A stretch of DNA of 64,000 bases, taken from contig NZ_CP039634.1 in NCBI RefSeq assembly GCF_004923295.1, positions 2,648,115 through 2,712,114 of the forward strand, in the 5' to 3' direction. The stretch comes from Azospirillum sp. TSH100 (GTDB lineage Bacteria; Pseudomonadota; Alphaproteobacteria; Azospirillales; Azospirillaceae). The translations under genes and the position numbers were made by a program. The notes under the pieces are model-generated. The model made no database searches and had not been told where the DNA came from. It saw only the letters and a program-made list of their open reading frames with translations. Positions within the stretch are counted from its first letter, which is position 1. Each line of letters starts with the position of its first letter. Positions 1-12,076 of the stretch are shown here, piece by piece.

Positions 1-2032
1 TCCGCAGCGTTCCAGCCTCTTCGGAAAGGCCACGCGACGCGGTCAGCAGTTCTCCGGATGCGATCCGCGTGCTTTCCGCCGTGCTGGCAACCTGCCCGAT
101 GCTGCCGGACACCTCGACCGTTCCCTGGGCGGCGGCGTGGATGTTGCGGGCGATCTCCCGCGTCGCGGCATTCTGCTCCTCCACCGCGGCGGCGACTGCG
201 GACGCGGCTTCGCTGATCGCGACGACCGTGCGGCTGATCGCATCGATGGCGGAAACGGCGCTGCCGCTGACCTCGCGGATTTCGCCGACCCGGACCTGGA
301 TGTCCTCGGTCGCCTTCGCGGTCTGGCCGGCCAGGTTCTTCACCTCGCTCGCCACGACGGCGAAGCCCTTGCCGGCTTCGCCCGCCCGCGCCGCCTCGAT
401 GGTCGCGTTCAGCGCCAGCAAATTGGTCTGGGACGCGATGGAGCTGATCATATCCACCACCGACCCGATCCCCGCCGCGCGTTCGGCCAGGGTCGCGACG
501 ATGTCGGCGGTGCTGCCGGCCTCGCGGACGGCGTCCTGGGCGATCCGGGACGCGTCGTCGATGCGGCGGCCGATCTCGCCGATCGAGGCCTGCAGCTCCT
601 CCGCCGCGGCCGCCACCGTCTGGATGTTGCCGTTGGCGAGCTCCGATGCCGCGGCGACGGAGGAGGAGAGCGACGACACATTCTCGGCGTTGGCCGAAAC
701 CCGTTCGGAATTGCCGCGCACCGACTGGGCGGTGGAGGAGAGCTGGGCGACGATGCTTTCCAGCTTGGACACGAACTGCTGGGTCGCCCGCTCGAAATCG
801 TGGCGGCGGCGGTCGCGTTCCTCACGCTCGCTGTGGCGCCGGGCCTCCGCCTCGTCGGCCTCGCGTACGCGGGTCTGCAGGACATCGACGGCACCGGCCA
901 TCTCGCCGATCTCGTCGGCCCGCCCGGCATGAGGCACCGCGAGATCGCGCCGCCCGCCGGCAATCGCGCCGATCACGCCGGCCAGTTCGACGACCGGCTT
1001 GGACGCCCGACGGTTGATCGCGATGGCCGCGCCGATCAGCGCACCGATCGACACCACCGCCAGGACGATAGCCAGGGACAGGCGGCGAAGCGCGGCGCCA
1101 TGAACGTCGTCGGCCAGCCGGCGCGCCTCGATCACCGCAGCGTCGCGGACGGCCAGAATATGCTGCAGCAGCGGCGATGCCGACTTGCGCCATTCCGCGA
1201 CGTCGAGATCGTAGGGCTTCCCGGCGTAGGACGCGCTGAGCAGGCGCTTCTTGAAGCTGCCGAACTGCTCGACATAGCCGGTCCGCAAGGTCTGGAGCGC
1301 CGCCTTCAGCCCGGGCTCCATGTCGCCACCGACGATGTCATCCTCCATCCCGGCGATCGCCTCGTCGATTTTGCCTTCGATCGTCAGGATCTGGCCCAGC
1401 AGATCGGGCGTCATCGGCTTTCCCGAACCGAGCGCCCGCAGGAACAGCACCGACTGCTGCCCCGCACGCTCGCGCAGGGTCGAAGAGCGGACGGCGAGAT
1501 CGGCCCGGTCGCCGACGCGCGAGTTCAGTTCGTCAAGGTCGTGGCCCAGCCGGACGACAGTCTTCTGGATCGGAAGGGTGATCCGGCTGACTGCATCGAA
1601 GTAGAGGGCGACCGGATCGGCCGGACGGCTCGCCGGGTCCTTCGCCAGCCACTCGTCGAGCTGGCTGCGCACACCGGAAATCAGGCTGCCAAGCCCCTCT
1701 GCGTCCTTGACCGCCTGAACGTCGCCGCTGTCCTTGACCATGGCGACATAGCGGACGAGGGCCTGGTCGACCTGCTGCCGTCCCCTGGCAATGCCTTCCC
1801 GCATGGCCTGATCCACGGCCGTCCTGGCGGACAGGGGCTGGTTGGCCGTGCCGCGCTCAAGCGCGACCAGTTCATTCAGGGTGGATGCGCTCGCAACCAC
1901 TTCGACAATCGCCTTGGCGGACGCGGCGCGGCTCGCCGCACCATATTCCTGAACCGCCAGCCACGCAGCCGGAACAGCCGTTACGACTCCAACACATGTC
2001 AGGCAAGTGTATAAAAAGCCGCGTATTCTCAT
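1..2032 (-). CDS. methyl-accepting chemotaxis protein, 3' end cut by window edge
   Basis: Transmembrane chemoreceptor that would signal to CheA/CheW at the inner membrane. The ATG at 2032 begins [11 protein letters not shown]; the frame stays open to base 1 (677 codons), so the C-terminus is outside the window. Visible order: TM1 (about residues 5-27), a long helical periplasmic region (about 28-315), TM2 (about 316-338), a HAMP segment, then the MCP signalling coiled coil. The hairpin tip [18 protein letters not shown] lies around 375-432. The periplasmic part contains LVALERG, faintly like NIT-type sensor domains; this is a guess. A purine-rich GAGAAG lies just upstream of the ATG. The ligand is unknown. 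Family assignment is firm. Confidence 0.93.
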   Translation of the reverse strand, partial: MRIRGFLYTCLTCVGVVTAVPAAWLAVQEYGAASRAASAKAIVEVVASASTLNELVALERGTANQPLSARTAVDQAMREGIARGRQQVDQALVRYVAMVKDSGDVQAVKDAEGLGSLISGVRSQLDEWLAKDPASRPADPVALYFDAVSRITLPIQKTVVRLGHDLDELNSRVGDRADLAVRSSTLRERAGQQSVLFLRALGSGKPMTPDLLGQILTIEGKIDEAIAGMEDDIVGGDMEPGLKAALQTLRTGYVEQFGSFKKRLLSASYAGKPYDLDVAEWRKSASPLLQHILAVRDAAVIEARRLADDVHGAALRRLSLAIVLAVVSIGALIGAAIAINRRASKPVVELAGVIGAIAGGRRDLAVPHAGRADEIGEMAGAVDVLQTRVREADEAEARRHSEREERDRRRHDFERATQQFVSKLESIVAQLSSTAQSVRGNSERVSANAENVSSLSSSVAAASELANGNIQTVAAAAEELQASIGEIGRRIDDASRIAQDAVREAGSTADIVATLAERAAGIGSVVDMISSIASQTNLLALNATIEAARAGEAGKGFAVVASEVKNLAGQTAKATEDIQVRVGEIREVSGSAVSAIDAISRTVVAISEAASAVAAAVEEQNAATREIARNIHAAAQGTVEVSGSIGQVASTAESTRIASGELLTASRGLSEEAGTLR

Positions 2033-2337
2033 TGCATCTTCTCACAGAAGCTTTCTTATAATTCCGGCATGCGGAAAAAGATCGGACTGAAGGAAAGCGA
2101 ATGACGACTTACGGTCCTTTAGTCCTTTTTTCTGGAGCATATGCATATTGTTTCGGCAAATCTACCACCTTGGTATAATAACCTCCAAGGGTTGCAGCTT
2201 TGCGGAAATTTCTGCCGCGAGAACGACGCATCTCCTGCGGAACACGCCGAAATGAAAAAGGAGCGCCGAAGCGCTCCTTTTCAAAACGACTCACCATGGG
2301 GGTGGCCGGCCTCCTCTGGGAAGAACCGGCGCCCGGG
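2033..2337. other. intergenic region between a chemoreceptor gene and clpX
   Basis: No gene is supported in these 305 bases. The part next to the chemoreceptor is AT-richer than its surroundings and presumably holds that gene's promoter, but no convincing -35/-10 pair could be picked. The part next to clpX holds the terminator listed separately. ORFs crossing it read through the terminator hairpin and were not accepted. Confidence 0.6.
2255..2282 (-). terminator. rho-independent terminator after clpX
   Basis: On the minus strand the sequence is GGAGCGC-TTCG-GCGCTCC followed by TTTTTC: a perfect GC-rich stem with an extra-stable TTCG loop and a T run, downstream of the clpX stop at 2338. The plus strand also has a CTTTT tail, so it may act in both directions. 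Confidence 0.85.
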
Positions 2338-3600
2338 TCAGGCCCCAGGCGCTTCGCTGCGCCGTTCGGCATGGACGTAAAGCGGCTTGGCCCGCCCTTC
2401 GACCACTTCCTTGTTGACCAGAATGCTCTCGATGCCGGTCAGGCCCGGCAGGTCGAACATCGGATCGAGCAGGATGGCCTCCATGATCGACCGCAGGCCG
2501 CGGGCGCCGGTCTTGCGGGCGATCGCCTTGTGGGCGATGGCGCGCATGGCGTCCTCGGAGAACTCCAGATGGACATCCTCCATCTCGAACAGGCGCTGGT
2601 ACTGCTTGACCAGGGCGTTCTTCGGCTTGCTGAGGATCTCGACCAGCGCCGCCTCGTCCAGGTCGGACAGGGTTGCAAGCACCGGCAGACGGCCAATGAA
2701 CTCGGGGATCAGGCCGAACTTCAGCAGATCCTCGGGCTCGACCTCATGCAGGATCTCGCCGGTCGCGCGTTCGTCGGCGGAGCGGACATCGGCGCCGAAG
2801 CCGATGCTGGTGCCCTTGCCGCGCTGGGCGATGATCTTGTCCAGGCCGGCGAAGGCGCCGCCACAGATGAACAGGATGTTGCTGGTGTCGACCTGCAGGA
2901 ATTCCTGCTGCGGGTGCTTGCGCCCGCCCTGCGGCGGCACGGAGGCGACGGTGCCTTCCATGATCTTCAGCAGGGCCTGCTGCACGCCCTCGCCCGACAC
3001 GTCGCGGGTGATCGACGGGTTGTCGGACTTGCGGCTGATCTTGTCGACCTCGTCGATGTAGACGATGCCGCGCTGCGCCCGCTCGACATTGTAGTCGGCG
3101 GCCTGGAGCAGCTTGAGGATGATGTTCTCGACGTCCTCGCCGACATAGCCGGCTTCGGTCAGCGTCGTGGCGTCCGCCATGGTGAAGGGAACGTCGATGA
3201 TGCGGGCCAGGGTCTGGGCCAGCAGCGTCTTGCCGCAGCCGGTCGGGCCGATCAGCAGGATGTTCGACTTCGCCAGTTCGACGTCGTTGTGCTTCGTCCC
3301 ATGGGCGAGGCGCTTGTAATGATTGTGGACCGCCACCGACAGCACGCGCTTGGCGTAGGACTGTCCGATGACGTAATCGTCGAGCACCGCATGAATGTCG
3401 CGCGGAGTCGGAACCCCGTCGCGGGACTTCACGAGGGTCGTCTTGTTCTCCTCGCGAATGATGTCCATGCACAGTTCGACGCATTCATCGCAGATGAACA
3501 CCGTCGGACCGGCAATCAGCTTGCGGACCTCGTGCTGGCTCTTGCCGCAGAAGGAGCAGTAGAGCGTATTCTTCGAATCGCCGCTGCTGGACTTGCTCAT
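2338..3600 (-). CDS. clpX: ATP-dependent Clp protease ATP-binding subunit ClpX
   Basis: AAA+ unfoldase that feeds substrates, including tmRNA-tagged proteins, to ClpP in the cytoplasm. The 420 residues match the usual ClpX length. The N-terminal zinc-binding domain has Cys15, Cys18, Cys37 and Cys40. Walker A GPTGCGKT is at 118-125, the pore loop GYVG at about 151-154 and Walker [10 protein letters not shown] at about 179-187; GGRKH and IGFG loop motifs follow. It lies downstream of clpP on the same strand, with a 255-base gap holding a palindrome, and ends at a strong terminator. The gap suggests clpX may also have its own promoter. Confidence 0.98.
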   Translation of the reverse strand: MSKSSSGDSKNTLYCSFCGKSQHEVRKLIAGPTVFICDECVELCMDIIREENKTTLVKSRDGVPTPRDIHAVLDDYVIGQSYAKRVLSVAVHNHYKRLAHGTKHNDVELAKSNILLIGPTGCGKTLLAQTLARIIDVPFTMADATTLTEAGYVGEDVENIILKLLQAADYNVERAQRGIVYIDEVDKISRKSDNPSITRDVSGEGVQQALLKIMEGTVASVPPQGGRKHPQQEFLQVDTSNILFICGGAFAGLDKIIAQRGKGTSIGFGADVRSADERATGEILHEVEPEDLLKFGLIPEFIGRLPVLATLSDLDEAALVEILSKPKNALVKQYQRLFEMEDVHLEFSEDAMRAIAHKAIARKTGARGLRSIMEAILLDPMFDLPGLTGIESILVNKEVVEGRAKPLYVHAERRSEAPGA

Positions 3601-3686
3601 CGGTACTCCGTCATCTCGCGGGAGGCGTGGACCCCTAGGACCATGCCCGTTCGCGGCGCCCCCCGACGCCGGTCCTACTCAGGTTA

Positions 3687-3705
3687 TCGCGGACGGCGTC
3701 CGCGA
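3687..3705. repeat. perfect 19-bp palindrome in the clpP-clpX gap
   Basis: TCGCGGACG-G-CGTCCGCGA is a perfect 9-bp inverted repeat around one central base, about 85 bases upstream of the clpX start. It could be an operator, a transcript hairpin or an attenuator; nothing in the sequence decides between these. Confidence 0.5.
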
Positions 3706-3855
3706 CAAGGTCATGCGCCGTTTTGCGACGCATCACGATCCACATGGCGGACATGCCCCAAGGGGCTCGTCCTATGACCGGATCGTGTCACTGCCATTCA
3801 ACAACAGCGTCACGACCCGATCAACCCTTTGTTGGGTGGGCTCAGGACCGGCGGC

Positions 3856-4482
<627 letters not shown>

Positions 4483-4554
4483 GTGTTCTTCCCTGCCCCC
4501 GCAGTTGGCTGAACCGGTGATCGTCGCCGGTACGGAACCACATATAGGAACCTA

Positions 4555-4594
4555 TGGGGGCGGATGGTAGTCCGCCCCCACTCCTTTTGGGAGT
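4555..4594 (-). terminator. hairpins between tig and clpP
   Basis: TGGGGGCGGA / TCCGCCCCCA form a perfect 10-bp stem with a 6-base loop (4555-4580). It is followed by a small ACTCC / GGAGT hairpin (4580-4594) abutting the tig stop. No T run follows on the minus strand, so this may be a processing or attenuation hairpin that sets tig against clpP expression, rather than a full terminator. Confidence 0.55.
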
Positions 4595-5926
4595 TTAGGC
4601 GGCCTCAGCCTCGTCCTCGTCCTTCGTCAGCTCTTCGACGCTGACGGTCTTCTCGGTCACCTTGGCCTGATCCAGGATGTGATCGACCACCTTGTCCTCG
4701 AAGATCGGGGCGCGGAGGTTCTCCAGAGCCTGCTGGTTCTGCTTGAAGAACTCGAACACCTGGCGCTCCTGACCGGGGAAGCGGCGGGCTTCGTTGATCA
4801 GGGCGCGGTTCACCTCGTCCTGGGTGACCTGGATGTTGTTGCGGCGGCCGACTTCCGACAGCAGCAGACCCAGGCGGACGCGGCGCTCGGCGATCGAGCG
4901 GTACTCGGCCTTCAGCTCGTCCTCGGACTTGTTGGCGTCCTCGCCGGCGGTGCCGTTCTTGATCTCCTCCTGGAGACGCTCCCAGATGCCGCCGAACTCG
5001 ATGTCGACCATGCCGGCCGGCACCTCGAACGAGTGGGCCTCGGCCAGCTTGTCGAGCAGCTGGCGCTTCACGCGCAGGCGCGACAGGCCGTCATACTCGC
5101 CCTTGATGCGGTCGCGGATGGCTTCGCGCATCTTCTCCAGGCTCTCCATGCCGAACTCCTTGGCGAGTTCGTCATTGACCTCGGCCGGGACGTTCTTGCG
5201 CAGCTCCTTGACGTCGACCTCGAAGACGGTCGCGGCACCCTTCAGGCGCTCGTGCGGGTAATCTTCCGGGAAGGTGACGTTGACGGTGCGATGCTCGCCG
5301 GCCTTGGCGCCGACCAGCTGCTCCTCGAAGCCCGGGACGAAGCGGCCGGCACCCAGCTCCAGCGGGTAGTCCTTGCCGTCCATGCCTTCCAGCGCCTCGC
5401 CGTCGACCGTGCCGGCGAAGTCGATCACGGCGATGTCGCCGGTCTCGGCGGCGCGGTCCTCGGTGACCGGAGCCTGGGTCGAATGGGCCGACGCCAGACG
5501 GGCCAGAGCTTCCTGCACCGACTCCTCGGTGACCTCGGCGACCGGCTTCTCCAGCTCGATGCCGGTGAAGTCGCCCGGCTCGACGTCCGGCAGCAGCTCG
5601 ACGGCCATCTTGTAGGTGAGGTCGCCGCCGTCCTCGTACTTCTCGACTTCGATCTTCGGCTGCAGGGCGACGCGCAGGCCGCGCTCGCTCAGCGCCTGGC
5701 GCGAGCTGTCGGAGATGGCGTCCTCCAGCACCTCGGACAGCACGCCGCCGAAATAGCGCTGCTTGATCACGGTGACCGGCACCTTGCCAGGACGGAAGCC
5801 CGGCAGCTGGACCGTGCGGCGCAGCTCTTCCAGCTTGCCGTTCACCTTCTCTTCGATGTCCTTGGCGGAAATGACGACCTGAAATTCGCGCTTGAGGCCG
5901 TCGGTGCTGGTCTCGGTGATGTTCAT
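4595..5926 (-). CDS. tig: trigger factor, ribosome-associated chaperone
   Basis: Ribosome-bound chaperone and prolyl isomerase that meets nascent chains at the exit tunnel. The 443 residues match the family. The N-terminal ribosome-binding domain carries the signature GFRPGKVP (about residues 43-50), followed by an FKBP-like PPIase domain (IDFAGTVDG, about 168-176) and a long helical C-terminal domain with an acidic tail (KDEDEAEAA). First gene of the minus-strand run tig, clpP, clpX, with tRNA-Leu upstream. Confidence 0.97.
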   Translation of the reverse strand: MNITETSTDGLKREFQVVISAKDIEEKVNGKLEELRRTVQLPGFRPGKVPVTVIKQRYFGGVLSEVLEDAISDSSRQALSERGLRVALQPKIEVEKYEDGGDLTYKMAVELLPDVEPGDFTGIELEKPVAEVTEESVQEALARLASAHSTQAPVTEDRAAETGDIAVIDFAGTVDGEALEGMDGKDYPLELGAGRFVPGFEEQLVGAKAGEHRTVNVTFPEDYPHERLKGAATVFEVDVKELRKNVPAEVNDELAKEFGMESLEKMREAIRDRIKGEYDGLSRLRVKRQLLDKLAEAHSFEVPAGMVDIEFGGIWERLQEEIKNGTAGEDANKSEDELKAEYRSIAERRVRLGLLLSEVGRRNNIQVTQDEVNRALINEARRFPGQERQVFEFFKQNQQALENLRAPIFEDKVVDHILDQAKVTEKTVSVEELTKDEDEAEAA

Positions 5927-6017
5927 CGGAACGAAAGCCTATCTCGTTGTTCCGGCCCGGCGGCGCCCGTCCGGGCGGCCCGAATCCGTGTTGTCCATGC
6001 GGTCCAAGGTGTTGCCA

Positions 6018-6102
<85 letters not shown>

Positions 6103-6239
6103 GTTCATGGCAAAGGCAGCCGCGACGGGTGCGCAAACACCCGCCGGACCGCCGGCGAAGTCCGGTCTATAGCACAGCGCGCCGGAAGCAAACAGGCAAA
6201 ATGGCCCCACTCAAGAGAGTGAGGCGCGCGCTTTTCGCC

Positions 6240-7769
6240 TCAGCTGCCTGCCTTCCCCAGCGAGCGCACCGCCGAGGAGGTGATGATGCGCCCCTCGCCG
6301 GTGTAGGCCTCGTGGTTGGCGTCGATCTCGCCCAGCCGGTAGCGGTAGTTGATCATCATTCCCAGCGACTGCTTCAACCCCTTGCCCGAACGGTCGGCCA
6401 ACCAGTTCAGCCGCTCCATCCGCGCGCCGTTGGTCAGGTGGAAATGCGCCACCGGGTCCAAAGCGCGGGAGCGGCCATGGCCCTTCGCCTCCTGCACCGT
6501 CGTCAGGTAATGGACGCCCAGCCGCATCAGCGGCCCGCGCAGGCGCTTCTGCAACTCCTCGTCCTCCGCCCAGCCGGGACGGGCGAGCGCACGGGAGAGC
6601 AGCGGCGATTCGTCGGTGCCGATGCCGCCTTCGGTGGGTGTGCCCACCACGTCGGCCTGTTCAAGCTCGCTCAGCCGTTCGGCAATGCGTTCGGCCTCGG
6701 CGTTCGTCAGCAGGGCGTCGCCGTCACGGTCGAGCGCGCGGTCGAACCAGCGGCGGAAGCCGGGGATCGGCGACAGGGTGGCGTAGCACTTGATGTTGGG
6801 AAACTCGGTCGCCAGCCCATCGACCACCCGCTTGATCAGGAAATTGCCGAAGCTGATGCCGGCCAGACCGACCTGCGCGTTGGAGATCGAATAGAAGATG
6901 GCGCTGTCGGCGCTCTTGGGATCGCAGACCGGCGCGGTCGGGTCGAGCAGCGCCTGCACGTTGTCCGACATGCCCTGGACCAGCGCCACCTCGACGAAGA
7001 TCAGCGGCTCGTGCGGCATGCGCGGGTGGAAGAAGGCGAAGCAGCGGCGGTCCGAATCGAGCCGGTCCTTCAGATCCTGCCAGCCGCTGATCTCGTGCAC
7101 CGCCTCATACTTGATCAGCTTCTCCAGCAGCGAGGCCGGGCTGTCCCAGGTGATGCGGTGCATTTCCAGGAAGCCGACGTCGAACCAGGCCCGCAGCAGG
7201 TTCTTCAGATCGTCTTCCAGGGCCTGCAGCAGCGGTTCGCCGCGTGCCATCTCCATCAGCTCGGCGCGCAGGTCGACCAGGAACTTCACCCCTTCCGGCA
7301 GGGCGTTGAACTGGGTCAGCAATCGCAGGCGCGGCGGTTCCAGCGCGCGCCGCAGGGCCCGTTCCGCATGACCGCGCGCCACCGGATCGGTCGCCGCCTG
7401 AAAGGTCGCCATCGCGTCCATCACCGCGTCGCGGTCCACGTCGAAGTCGCGCGCGAGCATTAAAAGGAAATTGCGCCGCCCCTGCGGATCGAGCGCCAGA
7501 TAGGTGCGGCCAAGCTGGGCGGCGCGGGCGCGGGCCGAGACCTCGCCGCCGCGCGAGTCCAGGCAGGCCTCGATCTGCTCCTTCAGACGCTCGGCGTCCT
7601 CCTTGGGCAGATGCGTGCGGGGCGGCGCACCGACGGCGCCACGCGCCGAGGCCGCGATCTCGCGCCAGCGGGTGCGCAGGTTGTCCAGCGCGCGGTCGAA
7701 GAAATTGGGCTGCGCGGCCTGGGATGGCGGCACAGGCTCCAGAGTGGTGGTGTCGGGTGCGTCGCTCAT
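6240..7769 (-). CDS. malonyl-CoA decarboxylase
   Basis: Decarboxylates malonyl-CoA to acetyl-CoA. The sequence matches the MCD (MLYCD/MatA) family along its length: a helical N-terminal domain with GVKFLVDLRAELMEM and the C-terminal GNAT-like catalytic domain with FFHPRMPHEPLIFVEVAL and TLSPIPGFRRWF. The conserved His-Phe-His region VAHFHLTNGARMERLNW lies near the C-terminus. I chose the ATG at 7769 (MSDAPDTTT, 509 residues); an upstream in-frame start at 7805 adds only Arg-rich sequence. No matB or transporter is adjacent, so it may serve malonate use or limit malonyl-CoA in general. Confidence 0.93.
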   Translation of the reverse strand: MSDAPDTTTLEPVPPSQAAQPNFFDRALDNLRTRWREIAASARGAVGAPPRTHLPKEDAERLKEQIEACLDSRGGEVSARARAAQLGRTYLALDPQGRRNFLLMLARDFDVDRDAVMDAMATFQAATDPVARGHAERALRRALEPPRLRLLTQFNALPEGVKFLVDLRAELMEMARGEPLLQALEDDLKNLLRAWFDVGFLEMHRITWDSPASLLEKLIKYEAVHEISGWQDLKDRLDSDRRCFAFFHPRMPHEPLIFVEVALVQGMSDNVQALLDPTAPVCDPKSADSAIFYSISNAQVGLAGISFGNFLIKRVVDGLATEFPNIKCYATLSPIPGFRRWFDRALDRDGDALLTNAEAERIAERLSELEQADVVGTPTEGGIGTDESPLLSRALARPGWAEDEELQKRLRGPLMRLGVHYLTTVQEAKGHGRSRALDPVAHFHLTNGARMERLNWLADRSGKGLKQSLGMMINYRYRLGEIDANHEAYTGEGRIITSSAVRSLGKAGS

Positions 7770-7872
7770 GCCCCGGAGTCTGGCCCTGCCCGGCCGGCGC
7801 CGCAAGTGGGCGCGCGGACGCAGCGGTCCGGAGTACCGCGGACGCCGGCCATCGACCGCTCTTGGGCAGGCT

Positions 7873-9336
7873 CTATCCCTGCGCCTTCAGCGCCTTGAGC
7901 ACGCCGGGCAGCGCCCCCGCCAGATCGTCGGAGATCAGACCGGGGCCAAGGGCCCTCCCGGCCTCGCCATGCAGCCAAACGGCGGTGCAGGCCGCCTCGA
8001 ACCCGTCCATTCCCTGCGCCAGCAGGCCGAGCACGATGCCGGCCAGGACGTCGCCGGTGCCGGCGGTCGCCAGATCGGGCGGCGCATTCATGTTGACCAC
8101 CGCCCGGCCATCGGGGGCGGCGACCACGGTGTCGGCCCCCTTCAGCACGACGACCGCGCCGGACCGCGCGGCGGCGGCACGCACCCGCGACAGCTTGTCG
8201 CCGTCCATGCCGACGGAGTCGCCGAACAGGCGGGAGAACTCCCCCTCATGCGGGGTCAGGACGCAGCGCTGGTCGAGCCGGTCGAGCAGCTCGTCGGCCG
8301 ACTCGGCGAAGCTGGTCAAGGCGTCGGCGTCGAGAACGCAGGCCCGGCGGGCATCCAGCGCGGCCATCACCGCGGCGCGGGTCTGCGCGCCCCTGCCCGC
8401 CCCCGGCCCGATCAGCACGGCATTCCTGCGCGGGTCCTGCAACAGCCGGCCGAAGGCGCCGGCATCCTCGAGCGGGTCGACGATCACGCTGGCACAGCCG
8501 GCGGCATAGATCGGGAAGACCTCCTGCGGGCAGGCGATGGTGACCAGCCCGGCCCCGGCGCGCAATGCGGCGACCGAGGCCAGCCGCGCCGCCCCGGTCA
8601 TCCGCGCCCCGCCCAGCACCACCGCATGGCCGCGGGCATATTTGTGGCCGTCCAGCGCCGGCCACGGAAAACGGTGGCGCCACAGCGACGGCTCGTTGAC
8701 CGCGGTCTGCGGCGCGATGCTGTCAAGCGCCCGGTCGGGAATGCCGATGTCGGCGACCACCACCTCGCCGCACAGGGTACGGCCGGGCAGCAGCACATGG
8801 CCGGGCTTGCGGCGGAAGAAGGTGACGGTCAGCGCCGCCTGGGGTGCGGCGCCCAGCACCCGGCCGCTGTCGCCGTGCAGGCCGCTCGGCACGTCGACGG
8901 CGACGACGGTGCGCCCCTCCATCGCCTCCACGATGGCACGGGCGAGGCCGTCGAGCGGCCGGGACAGGCCGGCGCCGAACAGCGCGTCGATGACCAGGGG
9001 GTTGCCCTTCAGGATGTAGGGATCGGCCGCCTCGATCGGACCGGGCCAGCGCTCCGCCGCCACCGCGGCATCGCCGGTCAGCGCGGATCGCGTGCCGAGC
9101 AGCGCCAGCCGCACCGGCCAGCCGGCCTCCAGCAGGAGCCGGGCGATGACGAAACCGTCGCCGCCATTGTTGCCGGGCCCGCAGAGCACGGCGGTGGGAT
9201 GCGGCGCCCAGCGTTCGCATACCGCGCGGACCACGGCGGCGCCGGCGGCCTCCATCAGGGCCGGGCCGGGAACCCCGGCGGCGATGGCCAGCTGGTCGGC
9301 CCGATACATCTCCGCGACGGACAGAAGCTCATCCAT
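7873..9336 (-). CDS. nnr: bifunctional NAD(P)H-hydrate epimerase / ADP-dependent dehydratase
   Basis: Repairs hydrated NADH and NADPH. The N-terminal half is a YjeF_N epimerase (GPGNNGGDGFVIARLL, about 50-65). The C-terminal half is a ribokinase-like dehydratase with LIGPGAGRG and the ATP/ADP-binding signature NAPPDLATAGTGDVLAGI near residue 425. The 487-residue length is typical of the bacterial fused form. Translation starts at MDELLSVAEMYRADQ. In many alphaproteobacteria this gene lies close to glnB, and glnB follows here about 0.65 kb away on the other strand. A strong hairpin terminator lies upstream, in the gap to tRNA-His. Confidence 0.95.
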   Translation of the reverse strand: MDELLSVAEMYRADQLAIAAGVPGPALMEAAGAAVVRAVCERWAPHPTAVLCGPGNNGGDGFVIARLLLEAGWPVRLALLGTRSALTGDAAVAAERWPGPIEAADPYILKGNPLVIDALFGAGLSRPLDGLARAIVEAMEGRTVVAVDVPSGLHGDSGRVLGAAPQAALTVTFFRRKPGHVLLPGRTLCGEVVVADIGIPDRALDSIAPQTAVNEPSLWRHRFPWPALDGHKYARGHAVVLGGARMTGAARLASVAALRAGAGLVTIACPQEVFPIYAAGCASVIVDPLEDAGAFGRLLQDPRRNAVLIGPGAGRGAQTRAAVMAALDARRACVLDADALTSFAESADELLDRLDQRCVLTPHEGEFSRLFGDSVGMDGDKLSRVRAAAARSGAVVVLKGADTVVAAPDGRAVVNMNAPPDLATAGTGDVLAGIVLGLLAQGMDGFEAACTAVWLHGEAGRALGPGLISDDLAGALPGVLKALKAQG

Positions 9337-9466
9337 CCCCCACTCTCCCCGACCGTGGCCCTGGCCGACCCTGGCCCGCCTTGCCGTTTCCCGGGCGGGC
9401 GAGGACCAGCACGCCCGCTCTACCCGTAGGCGATGTCCTCACCCTGGAAACTCATACGGACAAGCA

Positions 9467-10325
<859 letters not shown>

Positions 10326-10620
10326 TCGCGCAACCGCCCGACATCCCGACCGTCCGACCGGATCGCTTCCGACCAGCACCCGCCAACATGCGCCGATTTC
10401 CCCTCCCCCTCACGCCGGCCCCGGCCGCACCCCTCGCCGAACGGCCGAAGGCCGCCTATGGCGAACGTGCGACTTTTTGGGTTGGCGCGTTGTGCGGGGA
10501 AGAAAGGCGTGAGATAACGTCCGCCGCGAGCGCCGCACTCCGCCGCCAGAGCCCCTTCGGGGCTTGGGCAGCGGCTTGACGCAGCGGGATCCAACCCTCT
10601 TAAAGCGTGGAAAAAGAGAC
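10326..10620 (+). other. glnB-glnA intergenic region
   Basis: 295 bases without a gene. A purine-rich GGAAAAAGAGAC precedes the glnA ATG and serves as its ribosome binding site. A TGGCGCG...GC element near 10480 resembles a sigma-54 site, but its two halves are two bases too close. glnA may be co-transcribed with glnB or have its own promoter here; the sequence does not decide. Confidence 0.5.
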
Positions 10621-12030
10621 ATGTCCGACATCAGCAAGGTCTTCGACCTGATCAAGGAACACGACGTCAAGTACGTGGACCTGCGCTTCACCGACCCGCG
10701 CGGCAAGCTGCACCACACGGCCCAGCACGTCTCGACCATCGACGAGGACGTGTTCGAAGACGGCATCATGTTCGACGGTTCCTCGATCGCCGGCTGGAAG
10801 GGCATCGAAGAGTCGGACATGATCCTGAAGCTGGACCCGACGACGGCCGTCATGGATCCGTTCGCCGCCCAGCCGACGCTGAACATCCTCTGCGACGTGT
10901 ACGATCCGGGTACCGGCGGCGCCTATGCCCGCTGCCCGCGCGGCATCGCCAAGGCCGCCGAGAAGTACACCGCTTCGGCCGGCATCGGCGACACCGTCTT
11001 CTTCGGCCCGGAAGCCGAGTTCTTCGTGTTCGACGACGTCAAGTACTCCGTCGACATGAACAAGGTGTCCTACGAGTTCGCCTCGGACGAGGGTTCCTAC
11101 TCGTCGGGCAAGGATTATGAGGACGGCAACCTGGGCCACCGCCCGGGCACCAAGGGCGGCTATTTCCCGGTCGCTCCGGTCGACAGCTGCAACGACCTGC
11201 GCGCCGAGATGCTGAGCGTCCTGGCCGAGATGGGCGTTCCGGTCGAGAAGCACCACCACGAGGTGGCTGCCGCCCAGCACGAGCTGGGCATCAAGTTCGA
11301 CACGCTGGTCCGCACCGGCGACAACATGCAGTACTACAAGTACGTGGTGCACAACGTCGCCCACGCCTATGGCAAGACCGCGACCTTCATGCCGAAGCCG
11401 GTCTTCGGCGACAACGGTTCGGGCATGCACTGCCACCAGTCGATCTGGAAGGACGGCCAGCCGCTGTTCGCCGGCAACCAGTATGCCGACCTGTCGGAGC
11501 TGGCGCTGTACTACATCGGCGGCATCATCAAGCACGCCAAGGCGCTGAACGCCTTCACCAACCCGTCGACCAACAGCTACAAGCGTCTGGTCCCGGGCTA
11601 TGAGGCTCCGGTGCTGCTGGCCTATTCGGCCCGCAACCGTTCGGCGTCCTGCCGCATCCCGTACGTCGCCTCGCCGAAGGGCAAGCGCGTCGAGGTCCGC
11701 TTCCCGGATCCGTCGGCCAACCCGTACCTGGCCTTCGCCGCCATGCTGATGGCCGGCCTGGACGGCATCCAGAACAAGATCCATCCGGGCGACGCGATGG
11801 ACAAGAACCTGTACGACCTGCCGCCGGAAGAGCTGGCCAAGGTCCCGACCGTCTGCGGCTCGCTGCGCGAAGCCCTGAACTCCCTGCGTGAGGACAACGA
11901 GTTCCTGCGCAAGGGCGACGTCTTCTCGCAGGACATGATCGACGGCTACATCGACCTCCGCACGGAAGAGATGATGGCCTTCGAGACCATGCCGCACCCG
12001 ATCGAGTACAAGATGTACTACTCGGTTTGA
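10621..12030 (+). CDS. glnA: glutamine synthetase type I
   Basis: Makes glutamine from glutamate, ammonium and ATP; dodecameric and cytoplasmic. The 469 residues from [15 protein letters not shown] match GSI. Visible are the metal/ATP-site segment [13 protein letters not shown], the glutamate-site [10 protein letters not shown], and the adenylylation site with Tyr398 in [10 protein letters not shown], so control by GlnE-type adenylylation is expected. The upstream in-frame start at 10564 has no support. The 3' end leads into a clear terminator. Confidence 0.98.
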   Translation: MSDISKVFDLIKEHDVKYVDLRFTDPRGKLHHTAQHVSTIDEDVFEDGIMFDGSSIAGWKGIEESDMILKLDPTTAVMDPFAAQPTLNILCDVYDPGTGGAYARCPRGIAKAAEKYTASAGIGDTVFFGPEAEFFVFDDVKYSVDMNKVSYEFASDEGSYSSGKDYEDGNLGHRPGTKGGYFPVAPVDSCNDLRAEMLSVLAEMGVPVEKHHHEVAAAQHELGIKFDTLVRTGDNMQYYKYVVHNVAHAYGKTATFMPKPVFGDNGSGMHCHQSIWKDGQPLFAGNQYADLSELALYYIGGIIKHAKALNAFTNPSTNSYKRLVPGYEAPVLLAYSARNRSASCRIPYVASPKGKRVEVRFPDPSANPYLAFAAMLMAGLDGIQNKIHPGDAMDKNLYDLPPEELAKVPTVCGSLREALNSLREDNEFLRKGDVFSQDMIDGYIDLRTEEMMAFETMPHPIEYKMYYSV

Positions 12031-12076
12031 TGGTGCCGCGCGGCGTCCGACAACGGGCGCCGCGGCCGGTCACGCA

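Noticed and set aside
137..2014. 625-residue plus-strand ORF opposite the first chemoreceptor
   Set aside because: Antisense shadow of a clear chemoreceptor; composition rich in Arg/Gly/Asp as expected from the opposite strand of a high-GC gene, no domain.
2109..2372. 87-residue minus-strand ORF after clpX
   Set aside because: Reads through the clpX terminator hairpin and the clpX 3' end; no family match.
10470..10495. Possible sigma-54 site in front of glnA (TGGCGCG..GC)
   Set aside because: The -24 and -12 halves are two bases too close, which sigma-54 does not tolerate.
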